Source: Hormoscilla sp. GM7CHS1pb (lineage in GTDB: Bacteria; Cyanobacteriota; Cyanobacteriia; Cyanobacteriales; Desertifilaceae). From it: DNA of 64,000 bases. The notes below the pieces were generated by a model, which saw only the letters and a program-made list of their open reading frames with translations, did not search any database and was not told where the DNA came from. The stretch covers positions 1,488,001 to 1,552,000 of the forward strand of contig JACONN010000002.1 in the NCBI GenBank assembly GCA_014323675.1. Direction: 5' to 3'. Positions 43,191 through 53,316 of this stretch are shown here, in pieces. A program made the translations under genes and the position numbers. Each line of letters begins with the position of its first letter. Within the stretch, counting starts at the first letter, position 1.

Positions 43191-43350
43191 GGGACTTGCG
43201 GTTTAATAATGTACCAACGACTTCGCTACTGGACTGTCTGGGTTAAACTTGCAAGCACGGCCCGGCTAAAGTTCAAAACCCCCGCCTAATCAGCTTAAGT
43301 CGTCTTAAGACGACTGAGGTTATTCGGTACTTTATTTCTGCGCAAGTCCC
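43191..43350. repeat. MITE, right copy
   Basis: Second 160-bp copy with the same ends and orientation as the left one. Its left border is CAA and its right border TAA (43351-43353), followed by the N-terminal part of the interrupted membrane-protein gene. Confidence 0.92.
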
Positions 43351-43947
43351 TAATCATCGGATAAGGCAAGTTAACTACATAGATCAACCCAGCTGCACCC
43401 AACAACAGGGCCGCTGGCCACTTCATTTTGCTCAAGGCCGACGGTGGACGGTTAGCTTTAGCAGCTGCTTTCAGGGCTTTTTCGCTAAACTGGGGAAACA
43501 CATCGACAACTGTGTCTCGCAGTTCTTCCTCTTGGGCGGGGTCGCCTTTTTGCAAACGCAGCTTTTCTAAGCGCTCCATCACGATTGACTTCTCGGTTTG
43601 GCTTAACTGATCTGTGCCAGCACATTGGTCAACTTCTGCTCGCAGGATTTCAAAAGCACGCTTATTCAGACGGGACATCGATTTCACTCCTACTGCTCTT
43701 GTGGATGAAAGTATTTTTAGTTTATTATTTCATCGATAGAATATCAACCGCATTTATAACCGTGCCAGTTGTCAATTGTGAATTGAGTACTGGCGCTCTC
43801 AAGACAGCTGCTCATAGGGCAACCAGCGTCGGTCACCGAACGGGCGATCGGGCAGGGCGGGCGTTTGGGGCTGACGAGAAGGAAGCCCTTGACAGGGATG
43901 ATATAATGAGAAAATTATAGCCTCAAGGGACACCGCAGGCGAGTTAT

Positions 43948-44998
43948 ATGTTGAAATATCTACGCAATGCAAGGCTTGGTAAAATATCCTTTCGCGACAT
44001 CTTACTGTGGCGCATTTTACTGCTGAGTATACCAGTGCTGTTGCTCGGGCAATACGTGACCTACAGAAAGGCCCGTTCGACGCTGCTGGAAACAGCCCGG
44101 CAAAATATTACTGAAAGCGCGATCGGAGAGGGTAGTCGTATTGAAGAGGCGATCGCCGCTTGGCAAAGCAACCTGCTGACAGGGATGAAAACCTCACTCT
44201 TGCAGTCTGGTAACCTAGAGGCATCTGCACAATACTTAAAGCATCTGGCATCTTTATGGCCAGTGGACTGTCTGCAATTACAGGATATCAAGACGGGGGC
44301 GATCGCCGCTAGTACCTGTGGCGATCGGACTATCGCCCCAGTGAAGTTGTCGCCTCCAGACAAGGCAGCGGTACGGGTAGTATTCCCAGAGACAGCATCG
44401 AAGAGTGAGATTGATTGGCAAAACCAACTTGACTTGATTTTGAGTGCGCCTGTCTCTGACAAGCAGGGGAACGATCGTTTTCAGTTAGTGGTTGAGTCGG
44501 TTTTGCCGCTGCGTCAGATACTCCCAAGTCTCTGACAGGCTATACGGTGGTGATTGACCGAAATGGCACTATTCTCGCCATCCCGACTTAGAACGAGTGG
44601 GGCAAAATATTGCCTCCGAGAAAAATGAGGAGACCCGGAAAAGACTTGAAAGTCTGGTCAGAAATGCGATCGGGGGGGAACAATATTTTCAGCATGTCTC
44701 TAGTTTTGATGATAGCGGCTTAGAATTACTGGTAGGGTATACTGCGATCGACAGTCCCACAGATAGGACTAACGGCAAATGGGTGATTTTAGCTGTCACC
44801 AGTTTGGATAACGCTCTGTTTGGTCTCCAAGAAATCCTGCAAAGTCTGATCTTACTCTCGATCGCGGCTAATCTGGTGGCAACCCTAATTCTGGCACGGG
44901 ACCTGGCGCGTCCGATGGAAAAACTGGGAGAGTATGCCCGCAATACCGAAGGCCAGGAAGCAACGGCTCCCAACAGTCGAAAAGGGACTGAACGGTAG
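43948..44998 (+). pseudogene. Membrane sensor protein, two frameshifts, truncated
   Basis: N-terminal part of a sensor kinase, cyclase or chemoreceptor. ATG 43948 is followed by a membrane segment ILLWRILLLSIPVLLLGQYV, then a Cache-like extracellular domain (YTVVIDRNGTILA), a second membrane segment [20 protein letters not shown] and the start of a HAMP-like [19 protein letters not shown]. Frame changes occur near 44530 and 44583; one base each restores PSLTGYTV and AHPDLERVGQNI. At about 44985 the sequence switches into a copy of DNA from 49.7 kb, so all output domains are lost. Confidence 0.75.
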
Positions 44999-45345
44999 AT
45001 GTGATTTCCTCATCAGTCATTCCCCTAGACAGTTGGAAGTTACGGCACCCGTTGCTACGATAGTTGAGGCCAAAAATGATAATCTGCAATCGGCAATCCC
45101 TCAGTGCATTGCGGAAACGATCGCTGCTCAAATCTTTAACGAACAGAAATTGACAGTTTAGTCGGACTGCAATTCCAGCCCGGGCAAATTTCAGCAATTC
45201 TTTAGCTTCAGCAGTTGCTGTGGTTCCTGGCTGCACTATTTCCAACTGATTAATAATACTTTGTAATTTATTCGCGAGTAAACTCCGGTTGGGATTAGAA
45301 CCAGCTAGGGTTTGCCACTGGGAAATTAAATCTTTGGCCCGTGTC
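44985..45345. repeat. Patchwork of two duplicated gene fragments
   Basis: Bases about 44985-45150 copy 49710-49875 (the [17 protein letters not shown] region of the nuclease-like gene). Bases about 45151-45345 copy 40448-40640 in the same orientation (end of the membrane-protein gene). Both copies are nearly identical to their sources, so the joins are recent. They sit between the truncated sensor gene and a run of palindromic elements. Confidence 0.85.
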
Positions 45346-45545
45346 CAGAGACTTTCGTTTCCGGAGACGACCCACCCATGTCGCTGCCAGTAGGCGAGCG
45401 ACAGGGTGGGCGAAGAGGAAACTTCGCGTCCGGAGACACCCACCCATGTCGTGCGCGGGAGCGACACGACAGGGTGGGTGCTCCTGGACGCGACCCCCCC
45501 ATGTCGTGCGCAGGAGCGACACGACAGGGTAGGCGCTCTCGGACA
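45346..45545. repeat. Three adjacent palindromic elements
   Basis: Three members of the CCCACCCATGTCG..CGACAGGGTGGG family stand side by side. The first has outer arms CGTTTCCGGAGACG and GCGAAGAGGAAAC, the second CGCGTCCGGAGACACC and GGTGCTCCTGGACGCG, the third a right arm GGCGCTCTCGGACACG. They immediately precede a group II intron domain I fragment, the same association as at 9955 and 17148. Confidence 0.85.
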
Positions 45546-45896
45546 CGAGACAGTGGTGTGAAGCAAGGACTTAAATGTAGGCAAGCTGGCAGCCTAAAGC
45601 CGGCAACGCCGCTTGGGAAGATGCTCATGGTTAGAATAAGCGAACCTATGTAAACCTCGTGACCACGAACCAGCGGAATAAGGCTATTTACGCTGGCCCA
45701 AAAGGGAAATGGTAGTTAGTATTAGTCTTGTTCAATGGCTAATATCGTACTCAAAGAACTCCCGGGGAAGAGTAGGGGCCTAAAAGCATCATAATGATAC
45801 CATGGAACAAAGTAACCTTCAATATGCTGTCCGCCTGGAATGTCTTGAGGGTAGACAAGTTAGATGATAAGCGCAAGCTATTGAGGGAAGGATGTA
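45546..45896 (+). mobile_element. Group II intron fragment, domain I region
   Basis: Follows intron 2 over the stretch GCAAGCTGGCAGCCTAA, GATGCTCATGGTTAG, CCAGCGGAATAAGGCT and CTGGCCCAAAAGGG, with many substitutions. It leads into a short frame starting ATGATACCATGGAAC that is not a usable maturase. The IS66 copy 3 is inserted at 45904 and the flank resumes at 47937. No domain V or VI was recognised behind it. Confidence 0.7.
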
Positions 45897-45904
45897 CTAA
45901 GAAG

Positions 45905-47928
45905 GTAATTGCTCAAGATCTTGGTGGTGAAGGAATATGGGTACTGCCGGTACTGCATAGTTACTCGGGCCATCGGACTGGAGTGAACAGCCCTTGTACT
46001 GCCTCGGAATGCCTAACAGGACAAGAGCAATTTTTGAGGAGCGAAAACTTCTCAAATGCTTACGGGGTGGGGGGTTTTGACCTCGAAGTGGTGAGTCGGC
46101 AGCCGAGCGCCCGAATATGCAGTTGAGATGCGCGACAGCTGATTTTTTTCAAAATCCCGCGCCCAGGGTTGACAAATTCGATAAATAAGTAGTAAGTTGG
46201 AAGACATGACTAAGAATTGGCTTGCTGACCTCGACCAAGACACAGAGAATCTCGACCCAAAAAGTCGGGAAGTTTTGCAGCGGTTACTCAATTACCTAGA
46301 AGACCTATACAGCCAAAACCTTGAATTGAAAGCTGACAATCAACGATTGAGAGATGAAATAGCCGCGCTCAAAGGGCACAAGGGAAAACCTGACATCAAA
46401 CCTCAAGCCAAAGCTGATACTTCTAAAGCTGATACTTCTGCGGAGGCCAAACCAGAGCAGCCCAATAGTCGAGAGCGAAAAAAGAAAAAACCGAAAACCC
46501 CCCCCAGGAACGTCGCCAACTTATTCATATTGACAGAGAAGAGGTTATCAAACTGGCTCGGAGTAACTTGCCGTCAGATATCACCCATAGAGGCTACCGA
46601 GAAGTAACAATTCAAAATATTATATTTAAAACAGACACGGTTATTTATCGACTAGAAAGACTCTATTCACCTAGTACGGAGAAATTTTACGAAGCCCAGT
46701 TGCCGCAAGGATTAAAAGGCAAATCTTACGGGAGTGAACTCGAAGCATTTGTTCTCACTTTGTATTATCAGTTACGAGTGCCAGAAGAAAAGATTCTTAA
46801 ATTGTTGCCGTCTCAGGGAATAGTAATCTCGGCGGGAAAAATATCTAACTTAATAACTCGGCAATATTTAAGAGAATTTACTGAAGAACGAAATGCTATT
46901 TTAGAAGCGGGACTGGGCAGTACCAGTTATCACCAAATTGATGATACGGGGATGCGGGTTAATGGGAAAAATTGCTATGTATTCACACTCTGCAATCCTT
47001 ACTATAGCAGTTTTTTTACCAGAGAGCGCAAAAACTCTGAAACAGTTCTCCAAATGTTAAACGAATTGCAGTTGGATCCAACTGAATTAGCAGTTGTTCA
47101 ATCAGATGATTTAGTTGACAGTATTTTGCCTGACAAGAAGAAAAAGCAGCTCGGGGACTACATAGATATTTTGGTGGCTGATGACGCGGGACAATTTCAC
47201 AACCAGACGAACCATCGTAGTTTATGCTGGATTCATGAAGGACGACACTACGAAAAGCTGACTCCTCTGGTTCCCTCTCATCAAAAAAGCCTGGCACAAT
47301 TTCTCTCTTATTTTTGGATTTACTATTATCAACTCAAAGCCTATCAACAGCAAAGCACAGAAGAGCAGCGACAACAAAAACTGTTGCTTGAAACCGAATT
47401 TGACAAATTGTTTTCCCGTCAAACCGGATACAGTGCTTTAGATCATAGAATTGATTTAACAAAACAGAAGAAGCCTTATTTACTATTAGTTCTAGATTTT
47501 CCTGAAGTTCCTCTTGACAATAATGAGGCAGAGCGGACAGTCCGGGAGTATGTGATTAAGCGCAAAATCTCCAATGGAACCCGCACTCTACAGGGGACTC
47601 AGGCGTGGGAAGTGTTTTTGGCTCTGGTTGACACCTGCCGCAAAAACGGAGTGAATTTTTATTCGTACATTAAGGATCGAATTTCCAAATCTTTCAAGAT
47701 GCCAGCGTTGTCCACGCTAATTCAACAGATGCAGCCGCCAAAACCAACATAAACATAAACCATTGACTCCAAGTCTCGCTTGTGTAGTTTCCACCTAAGC
47801 ACCAAGGGTGTTACAGCTCCTTGTTATAAAGGACAGACTCATTAAGTGCGACATCAGCTCCTGTTTAAAAAGCTGCAGGAGCTACTCTCGTGTGGAAATC
47901 ACTCCCCACCAACATATTGAGCAACTTC
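45905..47928 (+). mobile_element. IS66-family element, copy 3
   Basis: A 2024-bp element with the same ends as the other copies and an 8-bp target duplication CTAAGAAG at 45897-45904 and 47929-47936. It is inserted in intron-derived DNA. It has the C8 tract (46498-46505), like copy 1. Confidence 0.95.
46206..47752 (+). pseudogene. IS66 transposase, frameshifted at a C8 tract
   Basis: Same as the transposase of copy 2 but with eight instead of nine C at 46498-46505, separating the coiled-coil part from the catalytic part. No other difference was noticed by eye. A C-terminal frame from 46568 could start independently. Confidence 0.9.
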
Positions 47929-48055
47929 CTAAGAAGCTAAAGCTTGGAGTAATGTCCGGGATATGCTAACGTAGTACGATGATAATAGGAAATAACCGGA
48001 ACTAGTAGTCTTGATTACGCCACGGCGACCAGCTTCCCAAAAGGAACTAGGTTAC

Positions 48056-48299
48056 GATCCTTTTAATTAGACTGAACCAGTGCCACCAGTGCCGCAAGTC
48101 CACTAAGCTAGGAATAGGTTAAGATCGAGTCAGCGGCTCCGGAGCGCTTGTCCACTTGCTTCGGCACTGGTTCAGTTTGATTAACAAAACTGCTGAAACC
48201 CTTACAGAGCAGGTGTTTCTGCCATAGAGGATAAAACAGCTATATCCCTTACTGGGTGAGGGTTTCAGGCGATCCTTTTAATTAGACTGAACCAGTGCC
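48056..48299. repeat. Flanking direct repeats around a long palindrome
   Basis: GATCCTTTTAATTAGACTGA and the following ACCAGTGCC occur at 48056-48084 and again at 48271-48299. The inverted form GGCACTGGTTCAGTTTGATTA is at about 48163-48183, making a palindrome of about 110 bp with the first copy. No gene is present between 47937 and 48355. Confidence 0.75.
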
Positions 48300-48355
48300 T
48301 CGAGATATCATTGCCTGTGATTAATTTTTGTAAGGAAATACATATCCACTGAACC

Positions 48356-49282
48356 ATGATCAAAATTTTGCCAATCGGAGGATCTTACTTGCGATATTTA
48401 AATTTTATTAAAGACTATGGTCTGCGTGCCTTAGAAAGCGAGGGGATTGTAGTATCTGATGAGTCTACAGCTGAGTTGATTATCTCAGCTACTCTCAAGC
48501 GGATGTTGCCCCTGATGCTCAAACATGGTACGTGAAAGAAGTATTTACTCTGGACGGATGAACCTCTACTTGACAGGCATTTTACGAGTGTCGTGCATTA
48601 CCCATTGCTGCCCAAGTTACACATTCTCAATGTCTACACAGGTATCTTCACACATAATTACTATTGGGTGCCTAAGGATGTTAACCTATTGCCCATAACT
48701 AATTTTGAGTTCAATCATCGTAGAGTAGTGGCCTTGATGAATTACCGAAACAATCGTCGGAAATGGAGCCGAAAACATCAGGGGAGGGAACTTGACTTGT
48801 GTTATCTGCGTACCCAGATTGCCTTAGAAGGACATCGGATGGGAGTAGTGGATGTTTATGGTATGGACTGGCCCTTGGAGATTAGGAAGGGGGAATCTCG
48901 CCGTGGGAATTGGAGAAATAAGAAGCTAAAAATACTCCAAGGCTATAACTTCAATCTTGCCTTCGAGAATACGACTTGGGAATACTACTGCAGTGAGAAA
49001 ATATGGGATGCAATCTCAGGAGGATGTTTGCCCATCTACTACGGTCAGGGGAATGCTATCTATGAGGATTTCCCCGAGGGTAGTTTCTTGGACTACTGCG
49101 ACTTCGGGAGTCCTGCTGAATTGTTCGCCTACATTGAGGCTATGACTACTCAAGAGTTTATCAAGCGGATGAATCTCTGCATTGAGACATTCAATACTGC
49201 CGTTGAAAAGCAAAAAGCAACAGAAGAATTCCGGCTGAAATTGACCGTAAAGCGGATTCAGGAAGTGGTAGGGGAAGGGTAG
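48356..49282 (+). pseudogene. GT10 fucosyltransferase-like gene with in-frame TGA
   Basis: Glycosyltransferase family 10, which transfers fucose from GDP-fucose. The frame from ATG 48356 runs 59 codons to TGA at 48533-48535 and then continues in the same frame: KKYLLWTDEPLLD, the acceptor-side middle, and the family core NTTWEYYCSEKIWDAISGG, CLPIYYGQGNAIYEDFPEGS. CGA to TGA would explain the stop. A downstream start (GTG 48593) could give a C-terminal protein lacking the N-terminal lobe. Likely a surface polysaccharide gene, isolated here. Confidence 0.72.
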
Positions 49283-49433
49283 GGAGATATTGGCAGTTTT
49301 TTCTACAGCATACTCACTTAAAACAAGTAAGTATGCTGTTGCCATCGTGACTGTTATAAATTTATCTAAAAATTTGCGACCGAACTGTTGCCTAAAATTG
49401 CATAACTTACCAAATCTAACTGACAATAAAACT

Positions 49434-50018
49434 ATGTCTTACAGTGATTTTACCCTGACAGAACTGGAAAATAAATTTAACCTGATTATTCAGGAAAGAG
49501 TAGAATTGTTTCCGGCAGTAGAACCTGTCAATACTAGTACAATTTTGAAAGAGGTTCTAGCAGAAAATATTCCTCTGGCTTTAGAAATAAATACAGAGAA
49601 AGCGTGATCGGAGATGATTGTGGCTCCAGTTTTAATTGAAATCAGGAAAATTTTTCAACGGCAAATCAGCTTATTTTCAGGAAGAGATTTTAATATAGAT
49701 AAAGAAAAAGGATTAAACGGTAGATGTGATTTTCTCATCAGTCATTCCCCTAGACAGTTGGAAGTTACGGCACCTGTTGCTACGATAGTTGAGGCCAAAA
49801 ATGATAATCTGCAATCGGCAATCCCTCAGTGCATTGCGGAAACGATCGCTGCTCAAATCTTTAACGAACAGAAGCAGAATAATATTCCTTGTATTTATGG
49901 TGGAGTGACAACAGGAAGTCTCTGGCAATTTCTCAAATTAGAAGCAAATACTGTTTATATTGAGGCTGGAGAACATTTTATTGGTAATATAGAATTGCTG
50001 CTCGGTATTCTCTCATAG
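49434..50018 (+). pseudogene. PD-(D/E)XK-like hypothetical gene with in-frame TGA
   Basis: The frame starts MSYSDFTLTELENKFNLII and continues past a TGA at 49605-49607 (TEKA stop SEMIVAPVLIEI) in the same frame. The second part has [14 protein letters not shown] then [20 protein letters not shown], giving a D...ExK core, and ends GVTTGSLWQFLKLEA. I know such proteins as multi-copy cyanobacterial hypotheticals of nuclease fold. CGA to TGA would explain the stop. A piece of this gene is duplicated at 44985-45150. Confidence 0.68.
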
Positions 50019-50056
50019 ATAATTCATACCACTCTGCCCCGATCGATGTCATGCAA

Positions 50057-50527
50057 TTAACAATTTTTATCCCAGGGAATAAACATCTTGCTGTTTTGGG
50101 TATGGCTGCGGGAAAGTTTGGTTTGAGGATGGCTTGACTGGTATCGGCGATCGCCTCTTCGTAGTCCTGTAACATCATATTTGCGCGAGCACGTGTGAGG
50201 TAAGCATTGGCATCCCGCCGGGTTCTGTTGCAACGCTTCGTTAGCCCTGCGGCGTCTTCCGCATGCTCTTGTCCTGAAGGACTCGGCATGCGGAAGACAC
50301 CGATCGAACATCTGAGCGGTCCTCAGGGCATTAGCTTTGAGGGAGTCTTCCTTTGCTCCCTGTTCGTCACCCATCCGACGAAGAACCGTACTCCGAATTA
50401 GATATTGCTTCCCGTCTACCGACTGATTTAAGGGATAATAACTCGGCTGATTAAAATCCGCTTGGCCATAGATTTCATAATTACTTTGCTGCATAGATTT
50501 TCTGCCCCTCAGCAACTCATGTTTCAT
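50057..50527 (-). pseudogene. TPR protein remnant with inserted palindrome
   Basis: Two tetratricopeptide-like pieces in different frames: GKQYLIRSTVLRRMGDEQGA and later DANAYLTRARANMMLQDYEE with AIADTSQAI. Between them is a 45-bp palindrome with 13-bp arms GTCTTCCGCATGC and GCATGCGGAAGAC (near 50255-50300) that breaks the frame. Start and end of the original gene cannot be fixed. Confidence 0.55.
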
Positions 50528-50732
50528 CTTTATACTTTCTGACTACGAAGGAGTTATCATTCTGGTGAGAACGACTTAGTTCCTGAGCTTGATTAACTGC
50601 CGTTTTCAGGCGATCGTAGGGACCGGACCATAAATACTCCTTCACTAACCGGTCATATCCTGCTAGAGAACCGAACACGACATAATAAACACCATACAGT
50701 TCGCCATTACTTCCAGTTATTTTTCTGAGCAC
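50517..50732 (-). CDS. Small hypothetical protein
   Basis: A 71-residue frame starting with GTG 50732 (MLRKITGSNGELYGVYYVVF) behind a purine-rich ribosome site GGAGGAAAGGAG. The second half is charged and helical (YDRLKTAVNQAQELSRSHQN). No family recognised. It ends 10 nt inside the start region of the TPR remnant, and the two may have formed an operon. Confidence 0.5.
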   Translation of the reverse strand: MLRKITGSNGELYGVYYVVFGSLAGYDRLVKEYLWSGPYDRLKTAVNQAQELSRSHQNDNSFVVRKYKDET

Positions 50733-50912
50733 GATCGCTCCTTTCCTCCTTATCTTAACTTACCTGCTGCTTCGGAGACGTTTTTTTGAGGACATTGCTT
50801 GATTAATTTATTACCAGATACATTTTTTTGAAGATATCCTGCTAATATTCATAAGTAGATTGAGAAAATTATTCGAGGCGGTTGGGTGAAGATTATCTGT
50901 AGAGTATGAGCA

Positions 50913-52082
50913 ATGGTGTGGTTGGGAAAATCGGCTATGAAGCTTGAAGCTAATCGGCATCTGTTGGCCATATTGATAGCATCACATCCAAGGCGATGGG
51001 ATAGTATACCACAGATCGCAAAAATTAGCACGCAGCTAGCAGTTGCCATTGTAGCAGGCTTACTATGCAACTGGCTGCATGTTCCGGTAGGTTGGCTAAT
51101 CGGTCCCCTGGTGGTGGGAATTGCCTATGCTCTGATCCAGGGTAACCCCCAACCGCTACCAGCAGCTTTTATGAGCGTGGGGCAAGCAGTAATTGCGATC
51201 GCCACTGCTGCGGGCTTTGACTACCAGACATTGGCAAGGGCAACAACTTATGCCCTACCGCTACTGCTATGTATTATAATCACGGGCAGCCTGAGTTTGT
51301 GCAACGGCTACCTGTTATGGCGCTGGGCTGGTATTGATTGGGCTACGGGTTTTTTGGGTTCTATCCCTGGTGCCAGTCATAGTCTGGTGGCCATGAGTGA
51401 AGAAATGGGGGCTGACGCGATCGCAGTTGCCCTACTTCAGTATATACGGGTGTTGCTAGTAAGCTTAATCATACCAACTCTAGCTAGCTTATTTTTTCCC
51501 ATCGACGCCATCGCCCCATCTGTAACAACCATACCAACAGAAAGCCACCTAGTAATCTGGTTGAACCTATTGGTCCTAGTTGCCTGCGGCGGCTTGGGAA
51601 TTTGGGGGGGACGCTGGTTACGCCTGCCCGCAAAGATGTTCTTAGGTCCCTTTCTGGCAGGGCTAGTCGCAGTTTGGACCCTGCCACAGCAGTTACAGAT
51701 GCCCGATGTCTTTTTCTCAGCAGGACTGCTGCTAGTGGGACTCTCCGTTGGTCTCAAGTTTGACTGGGAAACCACCCGCAAACTTTTCAAAGCGGTTTTG
51801 CTGGAGGTAGCTTTGGTGATAGTATTGATTCTGATTTGCCTGGGAGTGGGATATGAGTTTCATCTGGTCACGCAAGTTGATACAATGACCTCCGTGTTAG
51901 GTTGCACTCCTGGAGGGATAACTGCCATGATAGCTACTGTTATCCAGCTGGGTGGTGATTCTGGGTTAGTGCTAGCGATGCAGATGACCAGGATGTTGCT
52001 GATTCTGCTGATTAGCCCTATTTTAGCGACTTTCATACTGCAAAAGGCTGCTGGTTATGGTTGTGAATCCCAGGGTAAATAG
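50913..52082 (+). CDS. AbrB-family membrane transporter
   Basis: A 389-residue membrane protein of the family once annotated as ammonia monooxygenase or AbrB regulator (two repeats of about five helices). Recognisable parts are HVPVGWLIGPLVVGIAYALI, GFLGSIPGASHSLVAMSEEM with DADAIAVALLQYIRV-like continuation, and the second repeat MTSVLGCTPGGITAMIATVI. About ten membrane segments. Intact. Substrate is not established for the family. Confidence 0.8.
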   Translation: MVWLGKSAMKLEANRHLLAILIASHPRRWDSIPQIAKISTQLAVAIVAGLLCNWLHVPVGWLIGPLVVGIAYALIQGNPQPLPAAFMSVGQAVIAIATAAGFDYQTLARATTYALPLLLCIIITGSLSLCNGYLLWRWAGIDWATGFLGSIPGASHSLVAMSEEMGADAIAVALLQYIRVLLVSLIIPTLASLFFPIDAIAPSVTTIPTESHLVIWLNLLVLVACGGLGIWGGRWLRLPAKMFLGPFLAGLVAVWTLPQQLQMPDVFFSAGLLLVGLSVGLKFDWETTRKLFKAVLLEVALVIVLILICLGVGYEFHLVTQVDTMTSVLGCTPGGITAMIATVIQLGGDSGLVLAMQMTRMLLILLISPILATFILQKAAGYGCESQGK

Positions 52083-52379
52083 GAATTGCCGGGGTATGGA
52101 AATTGGGAAAGGGAAAAAGGATATAAGCAGATTTTTCACAAGGCGCGTTTATTAAATCAAACGCTGCTTATCCACATCTGCATGAGGTTTTCCACCGTAA
52201 AAATTAATGCCACCCTCACCTCCTCTACTACAACTAACTTCAATTACTGCGAATTCTTAGCCTTCCTTGTGATGCCGTAGCAATAGCCCCCGCCTGTAGT
52301 TCCCGATCGTAACCCATAAGGACTTCAATACAAACCGCAATTAATTTGGGTGTGGTCATGCGTCAGTTGGTACGGGGAG
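52083..52379. other. Intergenic region, no gene seen
   Basis: Only short frames without ribosome sites. The end of the region (52340-52379, GGGTGTGGTCATGCGTCAG) resembles DNA at 55580-55600, a small repeat. It leads directly into a group II intron 5' end. Confidence 0.5.
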
Positions 52380-52575
52380 GTGCGATTCGTTCCGGCGTAA
52401 ATCAGCAATGGTAAAAGTCGGGTCCGGTTCCATTAGCCGGATAACTTTGGTACTCATGGGGGTTTAATTCCCCTCCCCCAGGTACGGGGGTGACACCGGT
52501 CCTTAGTGCTGAGGAGTAACATCACCTCGGTGCGGAGCAAGGACTTAAATGTAGGATAACTGATAGCCTAAGTCG
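52380..52575 (+). mobile_element. Group II intron 5' fragment
   Basis: Begins GTGCGATTCGTTCCGGCG, matching the 5' ends of the relic at 10319 and of intron 2, and follows their domain I through GGTACGGGGGTGAC, GGACTTAAATGTAGG and AGCCTAAGTCG. It lacks the palindromic element in the loop that carries it in intron 2. It is cut off at 52575 by a truncated IS1. Confidence 0.78.
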
Positions 52576-53260
52576 CCCACATAAACTCCAACTATTTCTC
52601 TAGTTTTTGTATCTAACGCTAACCAAATCCATTGCTTATTTTCTTTATTCTCCACAAAAGACCACATTTCATCACATTCAATAGTCATTTTCCCTTTTGG
52701 CTTGTCTAAAACCTTTATCTCACGCGGAGTTTCCGCAGATTTTTTATTAACATAATCTTGGAGCAAAGTTTTGGAAACTCCAACTTGACGTGCAATTCCA
52801 GCTCAAGAAATTCTCTCAAGTAAAAGGCCATCTATTTTCTTTTTTGTTTCTAATGATCTCGTTTTATTGGTAGGGTTTTCAACAAATTGCCTGCCACAGT
52901 CTTTACACTTATGTTTTTGCTTTTTGTTATGGAGGGGCGAAGCCTTCGGGCAAAATGACGGCAACGGAGACGAAATTTTTAGCCCCGAATGCTTCGCCCC
53001 TACCGTTTTTTACTGTTCGCTCACTTTGACAGTGGGGACAAGAAGGTCGCAAGCATAAATCTGATGATGTGTTCATAAATTTAGACATTGTTTTTACCAA
53101 TAACAATATAGCATTGTGACAACTAATTATACATGATTATCTCTGATATTTTTGATAAATTAAACTTATCAATGGTAATGAAAAATGTTATATTATCCCT
53201 TTGAAAAGCAAGGATTAATAGAGGGATAAAATGTTATATCACTACATATTTATCACTACC
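52575..53260 (-). mobile_element. IS1-family element, truncated copy A
   Basis: On the minus strand the element begins at 53260 with GGTAGTGATAAATATGTAGT. It has an InsA-like zinc ribbon (CPHC..CKDCGRQFVENP on the coding strand) split by a nested palindrome (arms GTAGGGGCGAAGCATTCGG / CCGAAGGCTTCGCCCCTCC, about 52934-53008), and the InsB start ECDEMWSFVENKENKQWIWL. It stops after VGVYVG, where intron DNA begins, so the catalytic C-terminus and one end are missing. Not functional. Confidence 0.88.
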
Positions 53261-53316
53261 CCCCGTCCGTTCGTTAAACGTAAACTTAGTCATAAACTCA
53301 GAGCAAATACTCTAAC

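Larger units (their letters stand above)
41457..43350. mobile_element. MITE-flanked beta-lactamase unit (pseudo-composite)
   Basis: A 1894-bp unit that starts GGGACTTGCGG and ends CGCAAGTCCC. Both ends are the same 160-bp element in the same orientation (41457-41616, 43191-43350). The trinucleotide TAA borders it at 41454-41456 and 43351-43353, and the interrupted gene reads through when one TAA and the unit are removed. The cargo is a beta-lactamase gene with much higher GC than its surroundings. No transposase gene is inside, so transposition would need one in trans, or the cargo entered by recombination into a resident MITE. Confidence 0.88.
40448..43678 (-). pseudogene. Conserved membrane protein split by a beta-lactamase unit
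   Basis: A cyanobacterial protein with an N-terminal helical region (from ATG 43678, MSRLNKRAFEILRAEVDQ), a membrane segment PAALLLGAAGLIYVVNLPYP, and a long periplasmic coiled-coil repeat domain ending at 40448. The unit 41457-43350 interrupts it: removing that unit and one TAA copy rejoins PYPMIR to WPVARTAPILLFPSYM in frame. A second lesion near 41217-41220 (a run of four A, T on the coding strand) separates GYYPQRYCTLF from CTWQFTLDEFESARK; one base restores it. Function unknown. Confidence 0.85.

Noticed and set aside
52086..52280. 64-codon frame after the AbrB-family gene
   Set aside because: No ribosome site, low-complexity Thr/Asn composition, and it runs into repeat DNA.
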